Assembly: GCF_900115065.1 (NCBI RefSeq)
Contig: NZ_FOVE01000009.1
Coordinates: 1-64,000 of the forward strand
Direction: 5' to 3'
From: Formivibrio citricus
Lineage (GTDB): Bacteria; Pseudomonadota; Gammaproteobacteria; Burkholderiales; Chitinibacteraceae
DNA length: 64,000 nt
Translations under genes and position numbers: made by a program
Shown: piece after piece, positions 57,420-64,000 of the stretch
How the letters are laid out: every line of letters starts with the position of its first letter
How positions within the stretch are numbered: position 1 is the first letter of the stretch
The notes under the pieces: model-generated
The model's input: the letters and a program-made list of their open reading frames with translations, nothing else
What the model was told of the DNA's origin: nothing
Database searches by the model: none

Positions 57420-58871
57420 TTACATCAACACGATGTCGAACTGTTCCTGGGTATACGCCGTTTCCACTTGCAGGTAGACCGGCTTGCCGATGAAATCAGC
57501 CAACTGCGCCAAGCTCGCCGATTCTTCGTCGAGCAGCGTGTCGATGACGGTCTGCGCGGCCAGGATGCGGTATTCGCGGGCGTTGAACTGTCGCGCTTCA
57601 CGCACGATCTCGCGCAGGATTTCGTAGCACACGGTCTGGGCGGTCTTGATTTCGCCGCGCCCCTGGCAGGTTGGGCAGGGTTCGCACAGGATGTGGGCGA
57701 GGCTTTCGCGGGTGCGCTTGCGGGTGATTTCCACCAACCCCAGGCTGGTAAACCCGGAAATCGTGAGCTTGGTGCGGTCGGAAGCCAGCGCCTTGCGCAG
57801 CTCTTCGAGCACGGCGTTGCGGTGCTCTTCGTTGTCCATGTCGATGAAGTCAACGATGATGATGCCGCCGAGGTTGCGCAGGCGCAGTTGGCGGGCGATG
57901 ACGTGCGTGGCTTCGAGATTGGTCTTGAAGATCGTGTCGTCGAAGTTGCGCGTGCCGACGAAGCCTCCGGTGTTGACGTCGATCGTGGTCATCGCCTCGG
58001 TCTGGTCGATGATGAGGTAGCCGCCGAACTTGAGATCGACCCGGCGCGAAAGCGCTTTCTCGATTTCGGTTTCGATGTCGTACAGGTCGAACAGCGGGCG
58101 CTCGCCGGTGTAGTGCTTGATGCGCGGCAGCGCGTCGGCCACGAAGCGCTCGGCGAATTCGGCCATGCGCAGGTAGTTTTCGCGCGAGTCCACGAGAATC
58201 TGGTCGGTTTCCTGGGTAACGATGTCGCGCAATACGCGCAGTTGCAGCGACAGATCCTGAAACAGCAGCGTTTGCGGTGCCTGTGTTTGCGTTTTTTCGC
58301 GGATGTCCGCCCAGATCAGGTTCAGGTAGTCGATGTCCGCCTGGAGCTCGTCGTCGGTGACGTGTTCGGCCGAAGTGCGCACGATATAGCCCTGATGCGC
58401 GCCGGTCGTCAGTTTTTCCATGCGCGCGCGCAGCAGCTCGCGTTCGGCGTTGTCTTCGATGCGCTGCGAGATGCCGATGTGGTTGTCCTGCGGCAGGAGA
58501 ACCAGAAAGCGGCCGGCGATGCTGATCTGAGTGGAAAGCCGCGCCCCCTTGCTGCCGATCGGATCCTTGATGACCTGGACCAGCACAGTCTGGCCCTCAT
58601 GCACGATACGTTCGATGCGCAGCGTCTCGTTCGGGCTCTGGCGCTGCTCGATCACGTCCGCGATATGCAGGAACGCCGCCCTATCCAGCCCGATTTCGAT
58701 GAAAGCCGACTGCATGCCGGGAAGTACGCGCCGTACGACGCCGAGATAGATGTTGCCGACGATGCCGCGCTGCGCCGCGCGTTCGATGTGCAGTTCATGG
58801 ACCACGGCATCGGCGATGGTGGCGACGCGGGTTTCCTGGGGTGTGATGTTGACGAGGATTTGTTCTTTCAT
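57420..58871 (-). CDS. rng: Ribonuclease G
   Basis: 483 residues, normal length: S1 domain (about 35-125) with RGIVGNIYLGVVRRVLPGM, RNase E/G catalytic domain with the metal-binding Asp in MTTIDVNTGGFVG and IIIVDFIDMDN, and the zinc-link CPTCQGRG near 405. Processes 16S rRNA 5' ends. The ATG overlaps holA by 4 bp. The 160 bp after the gene contain a weak hairpin GACGGA/TCCGTC near 57365-57382. Confidence 0.95.
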   Translation of the reverse strand: MKEQILVNITPQETRVATIADAVVHELHIERAAQRGIVGNIYLGVVRRVLPGMQSAFIEIGLDRAAFLHIADVIEQRQSPNETLRIERIVHEGQTVLVQVIKDPIGSKGARLSTQISIAGRFLVLLPQDNHIGISQRIEDNAERELLRARMEKLTTGAHQGYIVRTSAEHVTDDELQADIDYLNLIWADIREKTQTQAPQTLLFQDLSLQLRVLRDIVTQETDQILVDSRENYLRMAEFAERFVADALPRIKHYTGERPLFDLYDIETEIEKALSRRVDLKFGGYLIIDQTEAMTTIDVNTGGFVGTRNFDDTIFKTNLEATHVIARQLRLRNLGGIIIVDFIDMDNEEHRNAVLEELRKALASDRTKLTISGFTSLGLVEITRKRTRESLAHILCEPCPTCQGRGEIKTAQTVCYEILREIVREARQFNAREYRILAAQTVIDTLLDEESASLAQLADFIGKPVYLQVETAYTQEQFDIVLM

Positions 58872-59872
58872 TTTCGTGCTTCCATCAGCGGCAGGGCCAG
58901 TTGCAGCAGTTCGTCCCACACTTCGCCTTCGCCTATCCCTTTGTTGAGTTCGTCGATGTGCGCGGCATGCAGCAGCGCTGCGCGCAGCTTGAGCGCGGTC
59001 ATGCGCGGCAGGGCGCGTTCGATCAGTTTCTGGCGTTCGCCCCAGACCCGGTTGTCTTTGAAAAGCTGTGCAAGAGGCTTGTCTTCGCGGCGGCCCTTGC
59101 CGATGCGATAAAGCGTGCGGATTTCTTCGGCCAGCGCCCACAGAACCAGGTGTGGCGCTTCGCCTTCGGCACGCAGGCCGTCGAGCATGCGCACGAAGCG
59201 GCCCCGGTCGCCTTGGAGCAAAGCCGCGCCAAGCTGGAAGACATCGTAGCGTGCCACGTTGGCGATTGCGGACTGGACTTCTTCCAGAGAGAGTTCGCCT
59301 TCGGGGAAAAGCAGCGCCAGCTTCTGGATTTCCTGATGTGCCGCGAGCAGGTTGCCTTCGACCCGGTCGGCGAGGAAAGTGAGCGCTTCGGGCGTCAGGC
59401 GCTGCTTCTGCCGTGCCAGTCGCCCGGCGATCCAGTCGGGCAGCTGGGGGCGTTCGATGACCTTGGCTTCGACCACGTCCCCGGCCGATGCCAGCGCAGT
59501 AAACCATTTGCTGTTGAGCCCGGTACGGTCGAGCCGGGGCAGGGTGACGAGCGTGACGGTATCGGGCGGCAGGTTGGCGGCGTAGGCTTCGAGCGCCTTG
59601 CCGCCTTCGACGCCGGGTTTGCCCGAAGGGATGCGCAGGTCGATCAGTTTCTTGTCGGAAAAAAGCGAAAAGGAATTGCCGATCAGCGTGAGTTGCGACC
59701 AGGAAAAACCGCTTTCCACAGTCAGTGTTTCGCGTTCCAGATAGCCGGCATTACGCGCGGCATCGCGCACCTGTTGGGCTGATTCGAGTGCCAGCAGCGC
59801 TTCGTCGCCGTGGATCACGTAAAGGGCAGACAGACCGCGCGCCAGGGCGCGCGGCAGATCGTCAGGGCGCAT
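58868..59872 (-). CDS. holA: DNA polymerase III delta subunit
   Basis: 334 residues of the usual length: N-terminal AAA-like domain opening ALYVIHGDEALLALE, then LDRTGLNSKWFTAL, and C-terminal collar domain. Clamp-loader subunit. Overlaps lptE by 11 bp in the conserved leuS-lptE-holA order. Confidence 0.95.
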   Translation of the reverse strand: MRPDDLPRALARGLSALYVIHGDEALLALESAQQVRDAARNAGYLERETLTVESGFSWSQLTLIGNSFSLFSDKKLIDLRIPSGKPGVEGGKALEAYAANLPPDTVTLVTLPRLDRTGLNSKWFTALASAGDVVEAKVIERPQLPDWIAGRLARQKQRLTPEALTFLADRVEGNLLAAHQEIQKLALLFPEGELSLEEVQSAIANVARYDVFQLGAALLQGDRGRFVRMLDGLRAEGEAPHLVLWALAEEIRTLYRIGKGRREDKPLAQLFKDNRVWGERQKLIERALPRMTALKLRAALLHAAHIDELNKGIGEGEVWDELLQLALPLMEARK

Positions 59873-60359
59873 TGCTCTGGGCTTTCTTGACGACGGCGCC
59901 TGCCCGGCGCAAAACGAGCTGAACCACGTCGCGCTGCATGTCGCGCACCAGCGTCGCTTCCTCGGCTTCCTTGCTCAGGATGGCGTTGTCGTTCCACGAA
60001 AGGTTGCGATAGAGCTCAACCTCGCCGCGCTCCAGAACGTTCTTGCTCTTGTGGTCGGTGGCGAATTGCAGCCGGTAGGTCAGGCGGTATTCCGATACCC
60101 GGCCGCTGGTATTCACGCTGAAGACATCCTTGCTGTATTGCTCGCCAAGCACGCGGATGACCGTTTCCGCATTGCCGCTTTTGACCAGCTTGACGCTCTT
60201 GTAGGTGCCAAGATAGTCACGCAGGTTCCTGGCAGCCAGCCCTTCGCCATCGATGCGTACGGTGGTGAAGGGCAATGCGCTGGCCGGGTCGGTTCCGCGC
60301 AGGTGGAAGCCGCATGCGGAAAGCAGCAGGGTCAGGCAGAGGGTGGCGAGAATACGCAT
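59862..60359 (-). CDS. lptE: LPS assembly lipoprotein LptE
   Basis: 165 residues with signal peptide and lipobox LLLSAC|GFHLRG (Cys16). Partner of LptD in outer-membrane LPS export. Between leuS and holA as in other proteobacteria, 12 bp after leuS. Confidence 0.94.
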   Translation of the reverse strand: MRILATLCLTLLLSACGFHLRGTDPASALPFTTVRIDGEGLAARNLRDYLGTYKSVKLVKSGNAETVIRVLGEQYSKDVFSVNTSGRVSEYRLTYRLQFATDHKSKNVLERGEVELYRNLSWNDNAILSKEAEEATLVRDMQRDVVQLVLRRAGAVVKKAQSNAP

Positions 60360-60371
60360 GGCAACTCCCGA

Positions 60372-63020
<2,649 letters not shown>

Positions 63021-63165
63021 TTATAGCGCTGTTGTGTGCGGCGGGACGCGCTTTCCTCGCGGGCGGTTCAACAAAACCGCCAATGCTGCCGATCGTTGTA
63101 ATTAAAATGTTGATTTGTTGATATTTTCAGGTAAGCTTTGTGCGTGAATTTCACGGGAGACATCA

Positions 63166-63792
63166 ATGAATCAAAAAGTCCAAAGCGGTTTCACTCTGGT
63201 CGAACTTGCAATCGTGCTGGTCGTCATCGGCCTCATCATGGGCATGGCATTCAAGGGGCGCGAGCTGATCGAAGGCGCGCGGGTGCGCAACATGGCCGCT
63301 ACGCTCAACAAGTTCCAGACGGCGACGAACGTCTTTTTCGAGCGCTACCAAGCTTTCCCCGGTGACGGTTGCAGTGCCGGCGCGACGACCCTGGCGCAGT
63401 GCACGGGCGCACGGGACGGGCTGGCGACGACGAGCGCCGAGCGCGCTGCGGTAACCACGCTGCTCAACGGCTTGAATCTTACGCAGGATGCCGACTGGAA
63501 ATCGCCGTTCGGCTCGCGCTGGGGCGTAGTCAATCCCGCGTTCGCAGTGCCGGGCGCGACCCATATCGGCATCCTTTCCACGCCCAACACCGCCGCCGCG
63601 CCCGACGATCCGGCCATCGGTACGATCGGTTTGCGCTTCGCCTGTGCGCTGGACCAGCAGATCGACGACGGCCTGCCCAATACCGGGAATGTTCGCGTGA
63701 ATACGGCGGCGGGAACCTTCACGGCTGCAACCGATTGCTGGTCGTTGTCCGCCGCGGAAAACGTCCAGATCGCCGTGCGCCTTTATCCGTGA
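63166..63792 (+). CDS. Type IV pilin/pseudopilin-like protein
   Basis: 208 residues with a class III prepilin signal: MNQKVQSG|FTLVELAIVLVV with Glu at +5, followed by a hydrophobic alpha1 helix. The C-terminal part has Ala/Thr-rich strands and five cysteines and resembles a prepilin-type domain protein. Monocistronic; GGGAGACATCA precedes the ATG. The 180 bp upstream are AT-rich (TTGATTTGTTGATATTTT), a likely promoter for this and not for leuS. Confidence 0.85.
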   Translation: MNQKVQSGFTLVELAIVLVVIGLIMGMAFKGRELIEGARVRNMAATLNKFQTATNVFFERYQAFPGDGCSAGATTLAQCTGARDGLATTSAERAAVTTLLNGLNLTQDADWKSPFGSRWGVVNPAFAVPGATHIGILSTPNTAAAPDDPAIGTIGLRFACALDQQIDDGLPNTGNVRVNTAAGTFTAATDCWSLSAAENVQIAVRLYP

Positions 63793-63794
63793 TG

Positions 63795-63872
63795 TCGCCC
63801 CGGCGCAGGCCGGGGTCCAGTGGTTTGAAGTGGCTTCGTTGCTGGATGCCGGCCTGCGCCGGTATGACGAGA
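63795..63872. repeat. Palindromic repeat after the pilin gene
   Basis: Units CCCCGGCGCAGGCCGGGGTCC and GGATGCCGGCCTGCGCCGG written in part, in opposite orientation. Same family as 39084-39158 and 3828-3907. Confidence 0.78.
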
Positions 63873-63947
63873 AAATCCAAATTTCATTTGGCCGCATCAA
63901 TATCGACATACTCTGAAGTATGCTTAATTGCGCTCGAGGTATGTGCA

Positions 63948-64000
63948 ATGACAACGGCGATCTTCCGCTTCTACGAGGAGTTGAACGATTTTCTGCCGCT
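63948..64000 (+). CDS. Start of a probable Mut7-C/ubiquitin-like domain protein (partial)
   Basis: Only 17 codons are in the window: MTTAIFRFYEELNDFLP. This opening matches the ubiquitin-like N-terminus of Mut7-C RNase-domain proteins. A short palindrome CATACT-CTGA-AGTATG lies at 63907-63922 upstream. Confirmation needs the sequence beyond the window. Confidence 0.55.
   Translation, partial: MTTAIFRFYEELNDFLP

Noticed and set aside
57297-59111. 604-codon open frame on the plus strand opposite rng
   Set aside because: Antisense shadow of RNase G with no recognisable protein motif; the minus-strand gene has full-length conservation.
58872-59507. Upstream extension fusing to RNase G
   Set aside because: It is the out-of-frame shadow of holA; RNase G begins with MKEQILVNITP at 58871 with a 4-bp overlap.

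Overview
The window reads as chromosomal DNA of a diazotrophic proteobacterium, most likely a betaproteobacterium. The inference rests on high GC with consistent codon use, an Azotobacter-like nif organisation, the Rnf1-type operon beside nifLA, the housekeeping order leuS-lptE-holA-rng, and the many palindromic intergenic repeats. No genus is assigned. It opens with the end of a 23S rRNA gene and a 5S rRNA gene, and is otherwise dominated by a nearly complete Mo-nitrogenase region of about 55 kb.

Layout. 0.4-3.6 kb: draG, nifQ, a ferredoxin and nifB (one minus-strand operon). 4.0-7.1 kb: nifL-nifA (minus). 7.4-14.0 kb: rnfABCDGEH and nhaD (plus). 14.1-29.3 kb: an ion and osmotic-stress block with a CaCA exchanger, the operon otsA(sensor fusion)-otsB-marR-ClC, a divergent GH15 hydrolase, an OmpA-like protein, a diguanylate cyclase, a YbdK-type ligase, two further antiporters and a CorC/HlyC-type protein. 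29.5-33.2 kb: modE-modA-modB-modC. 33.5-34.8 kb: two orphan proteins, one a secreted five-repeat protein. 34.9-40.0 kb: nifU-nifS-nifV-nifW-nifZ-nifM. 40.6-41.4 kb: a small cargo pocket with a DUF4259 protein and an immunity-like protein. 42.0-46.6 kb: nifE-nifN-nifX-rseC-like-NifX-associated-fdxB. 46.9 kb: a soluble chemoreceptor. 48.5-54.7 kb: nifH-nifD-nifK-nifT-ferredoxin-nifY-small orphan-cowN, with draT divergent from nifH. 55.9-56.9 kb: a hemerythrin and an NTF2-like protein. 57.4-63.0 kb: rng, holA, lptE, leuS. The end holds a pilin-like gene and the start of a Mut7-C-like gene.

How it works together. NifL/NifA should control the system. I find five sigma-54 (-24/-12) promoters, before nifB, rnfA, nifU, nifE and nifH, each with an upstream TGT-N10-ACA NifA site 16 bp long. 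Rnf and three ferredoxins supply low-potential electrons. NifQ/ModABC/ModE handle molybdenum. NifB, NifEN, NifX, NifY and NifV make FeMo-co, and NifU/NifS/NifZ/NifM/NifW mature the proteins. DraT/DraG switch NifH by ADP-ribosylation, and CowN protects against CO.

The most unusual aspects are the dispersed palindromic repeats at operon borders and inside two coding sequences (in frame in nifN, and in the N-terminus of modA), a 314-bp element with terminal inverted repeats and an apparent target duplication, the membrane-sensor/trehalose-synthase fusion with its MarR/ClC partners, an RseC-like gene inside the nifENX operon, and an unrecognised secreted cysteine-repeat protein. No CRISPR array, tRNA, transposase or phage gene was seen.
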